The notes under the pieces were generated by a model. The model saw nothing but the letters and a program-made list of their open reading frames with translations, was not told the DNA's origin and made no database searches. A stretch of DNA of 64,000 nucleotides from Arthrobacter sp. (lineage in GTDB: Bacteria > Actinomycetota > Actinomycetes > Actinomycetales > Micrococcaceae). The stretch's first letter is position 1. The number at the start of each line of letters is the position of its first letter. The stretch spans positions 1 to 64,000 of the forward strand of contig JAPLAM010000055.1 of the NCBI GenBank assembly GCA_026393275.1, read 5' to 3'. Both the position numbers and the translations under genes were made by a program. Below are positions 1-8,089 of this stretch, piece after piece.

Positions 1-148
1 CAGGGGCCGAGGCGCAGGGAACATTACGTCCGGAAGCTGTGTCCGGAGGCCCGCGATTACGGGCTGGATGCGCGGGAATCTGCAAAATATGGTGAACTAG
101 GCGGGTATGGGCGCATCTGCCCGAGAAACCTTTTTCTGTAGGAGCACC

Positions 149-2887
149 GTGCCAAGCAAGGCCAAAACCGGCAAGAAACTCGTGATCGTGGAGTCTCCGG
201 CCAAGAGCAAGACCATCGCCAAGTACCTCGGCGAGGGCTTCATCGTTGAGGCCTCCATCGGTCACATCCGCGACCTGCCGCAGCCCTCGGAGCTCCCTGC
301 AGATTTGAAGAAAACCTCGGTAGGCAAGTTCGCCGTCGACATCGACAACGATTTTAAGCCGTACTACGTGGTGTCGCCGGACAAGAAGAAAAAGGTGACC
401 GAGCTCAAGGCAGCGCTCAAGGACGCCGACGCCCTCTATCTCGCAACCGATGGGGACCGCGAGGGCGAGGCCATCGCGTGGCACCTGCTGGAAGTCCTCA
501 AGCCCAAGGTGCCGGTGTACCGGATGACCTTCGGCGAAATCACCAAGGAAGCCATCCACCGTGCCATGGACAACCTGCGCGATGTGGACCAGGACCTGGT
601 GGACGCGCAGGAAACCCGCCGTGTGCTGGACCGCCTCTACGGCTACGAGATCTCCCCGGTGCTGTGGCGCAAGGTGGCCCGCGGCCTGTCCGCCGGCCGT
701 GTGCAGTCTGTCGTGACACGCATGGTGGTGGACCGCGAACGCGAACGGATGGCCTTCAAGTCCGCGGCCTACTGGGACCTGACCGGCCAGTTCGGCGCGG
801 ATTCCGGCTCTTTCAAAGCGAAACTGGCCGCCGTCGACGGTGCCAAGGTCGCCAGCGGCCGGGACTTCAACGACGACGGCGTACTCACCTCGCGCAGCGT
901 CGTGCACATCAATGAGGAACTCGCCACCGCCCTGGCCGCCGGCCTGCAGGACGCGGACTTCCGCGTCCGCTCGGTCGACACCAAGCCCTACACCCGCCGT
1001 CCCGCCGCGCCGTTCACCACGTCCACGCTGCAGCAGGAAGCCGGCCGCAAGCTGCGCTTCTCCTCGAAGAGCACCATGCAGGTTGCCCAGCGCCTCTACG
1101 AAAACGGCTACATCACCTATATGCGTACGGACTCGTCCGCCCTGAGCAACGAGGCCGTCACCGCCTCGCGGCGCCAGGCCTCGGAGCTGTACGGCCCCGA
1201 GTACGTCCCGCAGTCGCCCCGCGTCTACACCGGCAAGGCAGCCAACGCGCAGGAAGCCCACGAGGCCATCCGCCCTGCTGGCGACTCCTTCCGCACCCCG
1301 GCCCAGGTCGCGAAGCAGCTCTCCGGCGACGAATTCCGCCTGTATGAGCTGATCTGGAAGCGCACCGTCGCCTCCCAGATGGCCGACGCCAAGGGTTCCA
1401 CCGCCACGATCCGGCTCGGCGCCGTCACCGTCGGCGGCGCGGCCTCAGGCCGGGACACCGAATTCTCCGCGTCCGGCACCGTCATCACCTTCCCCGGGTT
1501 CCTCGCGGCCTACGAAGAAGGCAAGGACGAGAGCCGCGGGGATGAGGACTCCGAGGAAGCACGCCGGCTGCCCAACGTGGCCAAGGACGATGCGCTGACC
1601 GCCTCGGACATCGTCGCCGTCGGGCACGAGACCTCGCCGCCGCCGCGCTACACCGAAGCCTCCCTGACCGCGGAGCTGGAAAAGAAGGGCATCGGCCGCC
1701 CGTCGACCTACGCCTCCACGATTTCCACCATCCAGGACCGCGGCTACGTCCGGAAGCAAGGCTCCGCGCTGGTCCCGAGCTGGATCGCGTTCTCCGTGAT
1801 CCGCCTCCTCGAGCAGCATTTCCACGACTACGTGGACTACGAGTTCACGGCCGACATGGAAGCGGACCTGGACAAGATTGCCAACGGCCAGGCGGCCGGA
1901 CCGGCATGGCTCAAGCACTTCTACTTCGGCGAGGACTCCGAGCCCGGGCTGCTGAGCATCGTGAACAACCTTGGCGAGATCGACGCTCGCGAGATCAACT
2001 CCATCCCCGTCACGGACGGGATCACCTTGCGGGTCGGCAAGTTCGGCCCGTACCTGGAAAGCTCGATCCCGACCGTGGACCCGAAAACCGGCGAGGTGAT
2101 CGAATCTGCACGCGCCAACGTCCCCGAGGACCTGGCCCCGGATGAGCTCACCGCCGCCAAGGCAATCGAGCTGATGGAGACCGCCGCCCCCGAGGAGCGC
2201 GTGCTCGGCGCGGACCCGCACACCGGGCACACGGTCGTGGCCAAGAATGGCCGCTACGGCGCCTATGTCACCGAGATCATCCCGGAGATGACCGAGGAAC
2301 AGCTCGCCAACCAGCCGGTGGAGTACTACAAGAACGGCAAGCCGAAGCCGCCGAAGAAGCCCGTCAAGGCCAAGCCGCGCACCGGCTCGCTGTTCGCCTC
2401 CATGAGCGTGGACAGCGTCACCCTGGACGAGGCCCTGCAGCTCATGAGCCTGCCGCGGGTGCTCGGCCAGGACGCCGACGGCAACCCGATCACGGTCCAG
2501 AACGGCCGCTTCGGCCCGTACCTGAAGAAGGGCACCGACTCCCGCTCGATCGGATCGGAGGAGGAAATCTTCACCATCACGCTGGAACAGGCACTGGAGA
2601 TCTACTCGCAGCCCAAGCAGCGCGGCGCCCGCGCCGCCGTCGCGCCGCTGGCGGAGTTCGGCCCGGACCCGGTGTCGGAGAAGAACATCGTGGTGAAGGA
2701 GGGCCGCTTCGGCCCGTACATCACCGACGGCGTCACCAACATCACCGTGCCGCGCACCACCGCGGTCGAGGAGCTGACCCGGGAACGCGCCGTCGAACTT
2801 CTCGCCGAGAAGCGCGCCAAGGGCCCGGTCAAGCGCACGACGACGGCCCGCAAGGCCCCCGCCCGCAAGGCGGCCGCCAAGAAGTAG
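149..2887 (+). CDS. topA: DNA topoisomerase I (type IA)
   Basis: Relaxes negatively supercoiled DNA by transient single-strand cleavage. The Toprim domain opens with LVIVESPAKSKT (residues 11-22) and carries the acidic metal motif TDGDREGE (about 100-107). The catalytic tyrosine lies in YMRTDS (Tyr324). The C-terminal third has four repeats of the type GRFGPY or GRYGAY instead of cysteine zinc fingers, then a Lys/Ala/Arg-rich tail, which is the actinobacterial form. An ATG at 107 is in frame, but GTG 149 is preferred because AGGAG at 140-144 sits just upstream and the family homology begins there. A strong hairpin follows the stop. The 912-residue length is normal for the family. Confidence 0.97.
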   Translation: MPSKAKTGKKLVIVESPAKSKTIAKYLGEGFIVEASIGHIRDLPQPSELPADLKKTSVGKFAVDIDNDFKPYYVVSPDKKKKVTELKAALKDADALYLATDGDREGEAIAWHLLEVLKPKVPVYRMTFGEITKEAIHRAMDNLRDVDQDLVDAQETRRVLDRLYGYEISPVLWRKVARGLSAGRVQSVVTRMVVDRERERMAFKSAAYWDLTGQFGADSGSFKAKLAAVDGAKVASGRDFNDDGVLTSRSVVHINEELATALAAGLQDADFRVRSVDTKPYTRRPAAPFTTSTLQQEAGRKLRFSSKSTMQVAQRLYENGYITYMRTDSSALSNEAVTASRRQASELYGPEYVPQSPRVYTGKAANAQEAHEAIRPAGDSFRTPAQVAKQLSGDEFRLYELIWKRTVASQMADAKGSTATIRLGAVTVGGAASGRDTEFSASGTVITFPGFLAAYEEGKDESRGDEDSEEARRLPNVAKDDALTASDIVAVGHETSPPPRYTEASLTAELEKKGIGRPSTYASTISTIQDRGYVRKQGSALVPSWIAFSVIRLLEQHFHDYVDYEFTADMEADLDKIANGQAAGPAWLKHFYFGEDSEPGLLSIVNNLGEIDAREINSIPVTDGITLRVGKFGPYLESSIPTVDPKTGEVIESARANVPEDLAPDELTAAKAIELMETAAPEERVLGADPHTGHTVVAKNGRYGAYVTEIIPEMTEEQLANQPVEYYKNGKPKPPKKPVKAKPRTGSLFASMSVDSVTLDEALQLMSLPRVLGQDADGNPITVQNGRFGPYLKKGTDSRSIGSEEEIFTITLEQALEIYSQPKQRGARAAVAPLAEFGPDPVSEKNIVVKEGRFGPYITDGVTNITVPRTTAVEELTRERAVELLAEKRAKGPVKRTTTARKAPARKAAAKK

Positions 2888-2896
2888 GGCGGGGAC

Positions 2897-2930
2897 GGGC
2901 AGGGCACCGCGGAATTGCGGTGCCCTGCCC
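2897..2930 (+). terminator. Hairpin terminator after topA
   Basis: A perfect 14-bp inverted repeat (GGGCAGGGCACCGC and its complement) with a 6-nt loop GGAATT starts 9 nt after the topA stop. No long T run follows, which is usual in high-GC actinobacteria. Confidence 0.8.
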
Positions 2931-2950
2931 GAACGTGATCGAGTAGGTAC

Positions 2951-3400
2951 ATGACTGAACAGCCCGCACCCATGGATCTCCAGCCGCTCAACGACCTCGA
3001 GGAGAAGCTCGCCCGGGGGGAGCAGCCGGACGCCAACCCGGTGGACGTCATTCTGTCCTTCCTCAACAACGAGGTCTACATCGTCAGCTCGGACACGGTC
3101 GACGGCCCCGATTCGCAGGTCGAGCCGCTCGTCCTCGCCAACTCCGGGGGCCAGCCCGTCCTGGCCGTCTTCTCGCACCCGAGCCGCGTCAGTGAGCAGT
3201 ACCTCGCGGCCGCCCCGAATGTGCTGGGCACGCAGGGCGCCGCGATCCTCGGCAACCTCGGGGACCAGCTCGGCATGGTCATCAACCCCGGGGCGGCCTT
3301 CGGCTTCGAAATCGATCCGGAGGGCGTGGCCAACATCCGGCGCGACTTCAAGCCCTCCGAGGAGGAGCCGGACGCTGCCCCCGACGACCACCAGGCCTAG
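2951..3400 (+). CDS. SseB-family protein
   Basis: A 149-residue soluble protein resembling the SseB N-terminal domain. It has an acidic start, then NPVDVILSFLNNEVYIVSS, and a central part with VLAVFSHPSRV and a glycine-rich stretch LGNLGDQLGMVINPG that is typical of that family. No catalytic motif is visible and the biochemical role of this family in actinobacteria is not established. It begins 20 nt after the topA terminator and precedes the exopolyphosphatase-like gene on the same strand. The ATG at 2951 has only a weak ribosome site (GTAGG). The tail is acidic and disordered. The family call is fairly secure; the function is unknown. Confidence 0.75.
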   Translation: MTEQPAPMDLQPLNDLEEKLARGEQPDANPVDVILSFLNNEVYIVSSDTVDGPDSQVEPLVLANSGGQPVLAVFSHPSRVSEQYLAAAPNVLGTQGAAILGNLGDQLGMVINPGAAFGFEIDPEGVANIRRDFKPSEEEPDAAPDDHQA

Positions 3401-3478
3401 CGCCGGCATGGCCCTGGCCGTGTGTCCGCTGAGGGCGCCCGGTTAGGGCGGAGCCCGTCCGGGGAGAATAATGGCAGG

Positions 3479-4495
3479 ATGCGGCTAGGCGTCCTCGATA
3501 TCGGGTCCAACACTGTCCACCTCCTCCTGGTGGACGCCCACCCCGGCGCGCGCCCGGTTGCCTTTGCCTCGCACAAGCGCCCGCTGTCTCTGGTGCAGTT
3601 CCTCGACGGGGACGGCAACATCAACGACGCCGGCCAGCATGAGCTGATCGAGTTTGTCCTGGAGGCGTGGGAGTTCGCGGCCAAGCACAAGGCCGAGGAC
3701 CTGCTGGCGTTCTGTACCTCGGCGGTCCGCGAGGCCACCAACGGGCCCGCCGTGTTGGCCCGCGTCAAGCATGAGACTACCGTGACGCTCCGGGAACTGT
3801 CCGGCAGCGACGAGGCCTCCATGACGTTTTTCGCCGTCCGCCGCTGGTACGGGTGGGGCGCCGGGCCCATCCTGGACCTCGACATCGGCGGCGGCTCCTT
3901 CGAAATGGCGTTTGGCCAGGATGAACTGCCGGAGCTGGCGCTTTCCGTGCCGCTCGGGGCCAGCCGGCTGACCCGGGACTGGCTGCACGAGGATCCGCCG
4001 TCGGCCAAGAGCGTCAAGGAACTCCGCCGCTATATCCGCGCCACGCTCAAACCCGCGGTCCGCAGCTTCCAGAAGCTGGGCCGGGCCAACCTCGTGGCCG
4101 GCACGTCCAAGACGTTCCGTTCGCTGGCGCGCATCGCCGGGGCGGCCCCCAGCGCCGCGGGGCCCTACGTCAAACGGGAACTGTTCGCGGCGGACCTGGG
4201 CCTCTGGGCGCAGCGGATCTCCGCTATGGAGGTCGAGGACCGGCTGCACCTCCCCGGCGTCTCGGACGCCCGCGCCCCGCAACTGCTGGCCGGAGCCCTC
4301 GTGGCCGAGGCCGCCTTGGAGATGTTCGAATTTCCCAGCCTGGAAATCTGCCCGTGGGCGCTGCGCGAGGGGCTCATCCTGCGCCGGCTGGACCAGCTGG
4401 TCTCCGAGGGGCCGCTGCAGCCCGCGCCCCACGTCACCCAGACCCGCGTCCCCGCCGAGCCGCAGTCGCCCGCAGCAACGGTGCCGGTCCGGTGA
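3479..4495 (+). CDS. Exopolyphosphatase (Ppx/GppA family)
   Basis: Expected to hydrolyse terminal phosphates from polyphosphate or the gamma-phosphate of pppGpp. It belongs to the ASKHA fold: the first phosphate loop is VLDIGSNTVHLLL (residues 5-17) and the second is DIGGGSFEMAF (about 138-148). The 338-residue length matches the short single-module actinobacterial Ppx proteins, which lack the C-terminal HD-like module of the E. coli enzyme. The start at ATG 3479 places the conserved strand at the N-terminus; longer in-frame starts add unconserved residues. The C-terminus after about residue 310 is Pro/Ala-rich. Sequence alone does not tell polyphosphate from pppGpp preference. Confidence 0.88.
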   Translation: MRLGVLDIGSNTVHLLLVDAHPGARPVAFASHKRPLSLVQFLDGDGNINDAGQHELIEFVLEAWEFAAKHKAEDLLAFCTSAVREATNGPAVLARVKHETTVTLRELSGSDEASMTFFAVRRWYGWGAGPILDLDIGGGSFEMAFGQDELPELALSVPLGASRLTRDWLHEDPPSAKSVKELRRYIRATLKPAVRSFQKLGRANLVAGTSKTFRSLARIAGAAPSAAGPYVKRELFAADLGLWAQRISAMEVEDRLHLPGVSDARAPQLLAGALVAEAALEMFEFPSLEICPWALREGLILRRLDQLVSEGPLQPAPHVTQTRVPAEPQSPAATVPVR

Positions 4496-4614
4496 ACCAA
4501 TTCCGCCGGCGCGCCGACTGCCGCCGACGGACGTGTCGATCCGGACGCGCGCCGTTCGTCTAGAAGGTGAGAGGCCGGCAAGGAGCCGGCCCCGTTGTCA
4601 AGGAGGACAGCACC

Positions 4615-4956
4615 ATGGCACAGTACTTGCTCAGCGTGTACCAGCCCGTCGGCCCCGCCCCGGCCCCGGAAGTCCTGGAGCCCATCATGCAGGACCTTGA
4701 GGCCTTGAACCGTGACATGAAGGCGGCCGGCGTCTGGGTGTTCGCCGCGGGACTCCACCCCACCGACACCGCCACAGTCGTGCGGCAGCAGGGCACCGAA
4801 GTGCTCATCACGGACGGGCCATTCGCCGAAGCCAAGGAGCACCTCGGCGGATTCACCGTCATTGACGCGCCGGACCTCGACGCCGCTCTCGGCTGGGCCG
4901 GCCGGCTGGCCCGCGCCACTACCCTTCCGATCGAAGTGCGGCCGGTCCAGCACTAG
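4615..4956 (+). CDS. DGPF/YCII-family protein linked to an ECF42 sigma factor
   Basis: A 113-residue protein of the YCII fold carrying the signature TDGPFAEAKEHLGGF (about residues 63-77), which gives the DGPF family its name. Members often sit next to ECF42-type sigma factors, and that is the case here: its TAG stop is immediately followed by the sigma factor start with no gap, so the two are almost certainly translationally coupled. AGGAGG at 4601-4606 supports ATG 4615 over an in-frame ATG further upstream. The molecular role of DGPF proteins is not known; a signalling or small-molecule-binding role is inference from the coupling. Confidence 0.88.
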   Translation: MAQYLLSVYQPVGPAPAPEVLEPIMQDLEALNRDMKAAGVWVFAAGLHPTDTATVVRQQGTEVLITDGPFAEAKEHLGGFTVIDAPDLDAALGWAGRLARATTLPIEVRPVQH

Positions 4957-6306
4957 GTGTCGTCGGGAATGGTCAGCGAATCCGCGCCCGCCGCACCGCC
5001 GCCGGAGCCTGCAGGGACACCGGCGGATCCCGGGGCACCGTCGTCGGAGGCGGACATCGCGGCTGTCTTCCGGCACGAATACGGGCGCGCAGTCGCCGTC
5101 CTGACCCGCGTGCTCGGCGACATCGACGCCGCCGAGGACGCCGTTCAGGACGCCTTCACCCTGGCGGTGCGGCGCTGGCCCTCCACCGGCCTGCCGCCGA
5201 GCCCCGCAGGCTGGATCATCACCACGGCAAGGAACCGGGCGATTGACCGGCTGCGCCGCGAGTCAGGCCGTGGCGAAAAACAGCTCAAGGCCGCACTGCT
5301 GCAGGAGGCACTTGCTCCGGCGGCACCGACGCCCGAGGAACATCTGGTCGCAGAACTCTCCAAGGAGGGCATGGTGGACGATGACCGGTTGCGGCTGATC
5401 TTCACCTGCTGCCACCCGGCCCTGGCCCTTAACGTCCAGGTGGCACTGACGCTGCGGCTGCTGGGCGGACTCACGACGGCGGAAATCTCCCGCGCGTTCC
5501 TGGTACCGGACGCCACCATGGCCCAGCGCCTCGTCCGGGCCAAAGCGAAGATCCGGGATGCCAGGATTCCGTACCGGGTGCCGCGGGGAGCGGAGCTCCC
5601 GGCTCGCCTCCCGCCGGTGCTCGCGGTGGTCTACCTCATCTTCAACGAGGGCTACAGTTCCAGCTCCGGCGGCCCCGGGCTCCGGGAGGACCTCTGCCGG
5701 GAAGCGATCAGGCTGGGCCGCGTACTGGCGGCCCTGATGCCGGACGAACCCGAGGTGAAAGGCTTGCTGGCACTGATGCTGCTCACCGAATCACGGCGCC
5801 CTGCGCGGCTGGCCGGCGGTGGGGCGGTGCTTCTGTCGGAACAGGACCGCAGCCTGTGGGATCGTGGCCTGGGCCGGGAGGGCCAGGAACTGGTGCGCCA
5901 ATGCCTGCGACGGAACCGGCCCGGGCCATACCAGCTCCAAGCCGCGATCAACGCGGTCCACTTCGACGCGCCCGACGCCGCATCAACGGACTGGCGCCAG
6001 ATCCTCCGGCTGTATGACCAGCTCCTCGCGGCCTCGCCCGGGCCGGTGGTAGCCCTTAACCGCGCCGTGGCACTCGCCGAGGTTGAGGGTCCGGAAGCTG
6101 CCCTGGGCCTCGTCGAAGGGCTTGGGCTGGGCAACTACTACTTGTTCCACGCCGTCCGGGCCGATTTCCTGCGACGGCTGGACCGCCCTGCCGAGGCAGC
6201 CGCCGCCTATGTGGAAGCGCTGGACCTGGCCGGAAACGCCGCAGACCGGAGATTCCTGGAAGCCCGCGTGCGGGAAACCGGAGCGAAGCGCGCCATGCCG
6301 GATTAG
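4957..6306 (+). CDS. ECF42-type RNA polymerase sigma factor with C-terminal extension
   Basis: Directs RNA polymerase to a small regulon. Region 2 is seen in FRHEYGRAVAVLTRVLGD and the DAVQDAFTLAVRRWP helix (about residues 28-72), and region 4 in LTTAEISRAFLVPDATMAQR (about 168-187). More than 200 further residues follow, rich in helical Ala/Leu repeats, as in the TPR-like tail of ECF42 sigma factors. There is no anti-sigma gene nearby; in this group the tail itself is thought to control activity. GTG 4957 abuts the stop of the DGPF gene; ATG 4969 is an alternative start. An N-terminal Pro/Ala segment of about 25 residues is unconserved. Confidence 0.88.
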   Translation: MSSGMVSESAPAAPPPEPAGTPADPGAPSSEADIAAVFRHEYGRAVAVLTRVLGDIDAAEDAVQDAFTLAVRRWPSTGLPPSPAGWIITTARNRAIDRLRRESGRGEKQLKAALLQEALAPAAPTPEEHLVAELSKEGMVDDDRLRLIFTCCHPALALNVQVALTLRLLGGLTTAEISRAFLVPDATMAQRLVRAKAKIRDARIPYRVPRGAELPARLPPVLAVVYLIFNEGYSSSSGGPGLREDLCREAIRLGRVLAALMPDEPEVKGLLALMLLTESRRPARLAGGGAVLLSEQDRSLWDRGLGREGQELVRQCLRRNRPGPYQLQAAINAVHFDAPDAASTDWRQILRLYDQLLAASPGPVVALNRAVALAEVEGPEAALGLVEGLGLGNYYLFHAVRADFLRRLDRPAEAAAAYVEALDLAGNAADRRFLEARVRETGAKRAMPD

Positions 6307-6322
6307 CCCCGGATGAAACAGC

Positions 6323-6456
6323 CTCATTAAATGAGAATGGCACCGGCCGACTGCCGCGGGAAAAATGGGGGAAACCCGCTGCAAACCACCGGTGCCGGCA
6401 GACATCCGCATGACTGCCATATCATCACTCGCACCCCTCAATGAGGTAGTAACTAC
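6323..6456. promoter_or_regulatory. Cluster of short palindromes upstream of proC
   Basis: The 230-nt gap before proC holds CTCATT-A-AATGAG (6323-6335) and two abutting palindromes, CCTCA-A-TGAGG (6436-6446) and GTAGT-A-ACTAC (6446-6456), the last pair about 80 nt before the proC start. A GGCACCGG/CCGGTGCC pair (6339, 6389) may form a long hairpin. The pair near 6446 looks like an operator; the first may belong to the end of the sigma factor transcript. No regulator can be assigned. Confidence 0.4.
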
Positions 6457-6536
6457 GTTAATCACCGAGTTTGTGAGCAAGCTGCGCTGAAGATGTGAGC
6501 TGGCTGTGAATCGGGGCGGACTGCAATGATGGGGGC

Positions 6537-7370
6537 ATGAGCAACCGAATCGCATTCCTGGGCTGTGGGTCAATGAACGAGGCAATCATGGGTGGCCTGA
6601 TCGCCGGCGGGGCGGACCCCGCGGACATCGTCGCCACGGTCCGGCGGGCCGAACGGGCCGCCGAACTGGCCGAACGGCACCACGGGATTACGGCCATCGC
6701 CGGCGAAGAAGAACCGGAGAACAACGCGCAGGCCGCCACGGGTGCCGCCGTCGTGATCCTGGGAGTCAAACCTGTGGGCATCGCGGAGCTGGCCCGCGAG
6801 ATCAGTGGGTCCCTCTCGCCGGACACCATTGTGATCAGCGTCGCCGCAGCGGTCTCGCTGGAGCAACTGGAAGCTGCACTTCCGGCCGGGCAGCCGGTGA
6901 TCCGTTCGATGCCGAACACGCCCGCAAGGCTGGGCCGCGGCGTCGTATCCGTCTCCGCCGGGAAGCACTGTTCGGCGGAGCAGCTGCACCGGGCGAAGGA
7001 CATCTTCGCCGCCGTCGGCACGGTGGTCGAGATCCCCGAGGAGCAGGTGGACGCGTTGTCCGCGATCAGCGGCTCGGGGCCCGCCTACGCCTTCTACCTG
7101 GCCGAGGCGATGGCGGCGGCCGGTGTCGAACTGGGGCTCGACGCCGAACTCGCGTTGCTGCTGGCGCGCGAAACAGTCGCCGGTGCCGGGCTCATGCTCG
7201 CCGAACCGGGCGCCGACCCCGCCGCGCTGCGCAAAGCAGTGACCAGCCCGAACGGCACCACCGAACGGGCCATCGCCACCTTTGACGAGCAGGGCCTCCC
7301 CGGGATCATCACCGCCGGCGCCCGGGCCGCAGCCGAGCGGGCCGCGGAGATCACGAAGCAGCTGGGCTAG
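6537..7370 (+). CDS. proC: Pyrroline-5-carboxylate reductase
   Basis: Catalyses the last step of proline synthesis, NAD(P)H-dependent reduction of pyrroline-5-carboxylate, in the cytoplasm. The N-terminal Rossmann fold begins IAFLGCGSMNEAIMGG. The motif VIRSMPNTPA (about 121-130) and the signature SAISGSGPAYAFYLAE (about 167-182) are both intact. The C-terminal dimerisation part has SPNGTTERAI. The 277-residue length is typical. No other proline genes are adjacent. An operator-like pair of palindromes lies about 80 nt upstream. The next gene starts 20 nt downstream and may be co-transcribed. Confidence 0.96.
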   Translation: MSNRIAFLGCGSMNEAIMGGLIAGGADPADIVATVRRAERAAELAERHHGITAIAGEEEPENNAQAATGAAVVILGVKPVGIAELAREISGSLSPDTIVISVAAAVSLEQLEAALPAGQPVIRSMPNTPARLGRGVVSVSAGKHCSAEQLHRAKDIFAAVGTVVEIPEEQVDALSAISGSGPAYAFYLAEAMAAAGVELGLDAELALLLARETVAGAGLMLAEPGADPAALRKAVTSPNGTTERAIATFDEQGLPGIITAGARAAAERAAEITKQLG

Positions 7371-7389
7371 CCGAAAGGCAGGAGCACCC

Positions 7390-8010
7390 ATGACGCAAAC
7401 CGGACCGGGTGGCAGGATAGGACCCATGGAACTGCACATCACCGGGGATCCCGCGGCGGACAAACTACTCAGCGACGACGCGTTCGCCCTGCTCACCGGC
7501 ATGCTGCTGGACCAGCAGGTGACCATGGAATCGGCCTTTGCCGGTCCCGAAAAGATCCGGTCACGCATCGGGTCCATGAAACCTGCCGCGATCGCCGGTT
7601 ACGATCCGCAGGGGTTCGTCGAGATGTTCAAGGAGCGCCCGGCCGTCCACCGGTTCCCCGGATCCATGGCCGGCCGCGTCCAAGCCCTCGCTGAGACGGT
7701 GCACAGTGACTGGAACGGCGATGCTACTGCCATCTGGACGCAGGGTGACCCCGACGGGCAGGAGGTGCTGCGGCGGCTCAAGGCACTGCCGGGATTCGGC
7801 GAGCAAAAGGCGAAGATCTTCCTGGCGCTGCTCGGAAAGCAATGCGGGCTCCATGCTGATGGCTGGCGCGAGGCCGCCGGCCACTACGGCCAGGAGCACG
7901 CCTTCCTGTCCGTCGCTGACATTACGGATCCGGAGTCGCTGGTCAAGGTGCGGGCCAGCAAGCAGGCAGCCAAGGCCGCCGCTAAGGCGGCGAAGACCGC
8001 CGGGCCCTGA
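7390..8010 (+). CDS. HhH-GPD superfamily base-excision-type protein
   Basis: A 206-residue protein of the helix-hairpin-helix/Gly-Pro-Asp DNA glycosylase superfamily. The region LLTGMLLDQQVTMESAFAGP near residue 40 and LKALPGFGEQKAKIFLALLGK (about 124-144) correspond to the glycosylase core and the hairpin motif. The downstream catalytic aspartate that defines active glycosylases is not obvious: the sequence goes on to ADGWREAAG, so enzymatic activity is uncertain. The C-terminus is Lys/Ala-rich and could bind DNA. GGAG at 7381-7384 supports ATG 7390; ATG 7426 is an equally homologous start. Confidence 0.75.
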   Translation: MTQTGPGGRIGPMELHITGDPAADKLLSDDAFALLTGMLLDQQVTMESAFAGPEKIRSRIGSMKPAAIAGYDPQGFVEMFKERPAVHRFPGSMAGRVQALAETVHSDWNGDATAIWTQGDPDGQEVLRRLKALPGFGEQKAKIFLALLGKQCGLHADGWREAAGHYGQEHAFLSVADITDPESLVKVRASKQAAKAAAKAAKTAGP

Positions 8011-8089
8011 TCCCGCGGTAGTTGTGCCAGCGCCGCCGGGAAGGACGCGCCCGACGGCGGAGGAAACCTAATAGGTGGAGGTCGGGACC

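Noticed and set aside
107..148. topA start at ATG 107
   Set aside because: The added 14 residues are unconserved and the ribosome site is at 140-144, before GTG 149.
1445..3409. A 654-codon minus-strand open frame opposite topA and the SseB-like gene
   Set aside because: High-GC shadow: it mirrors conserved plus-strand genes, is rich in Arg, Gly, Val and Ala and has no recognisable domain.
7900..8089. Extended coding of the HhH-GPD gene into the oxidoreductase leader
   Set aside because: The in-frame stop at 8008-8010 is clear and the second ribosome site precedes ATG 8090.
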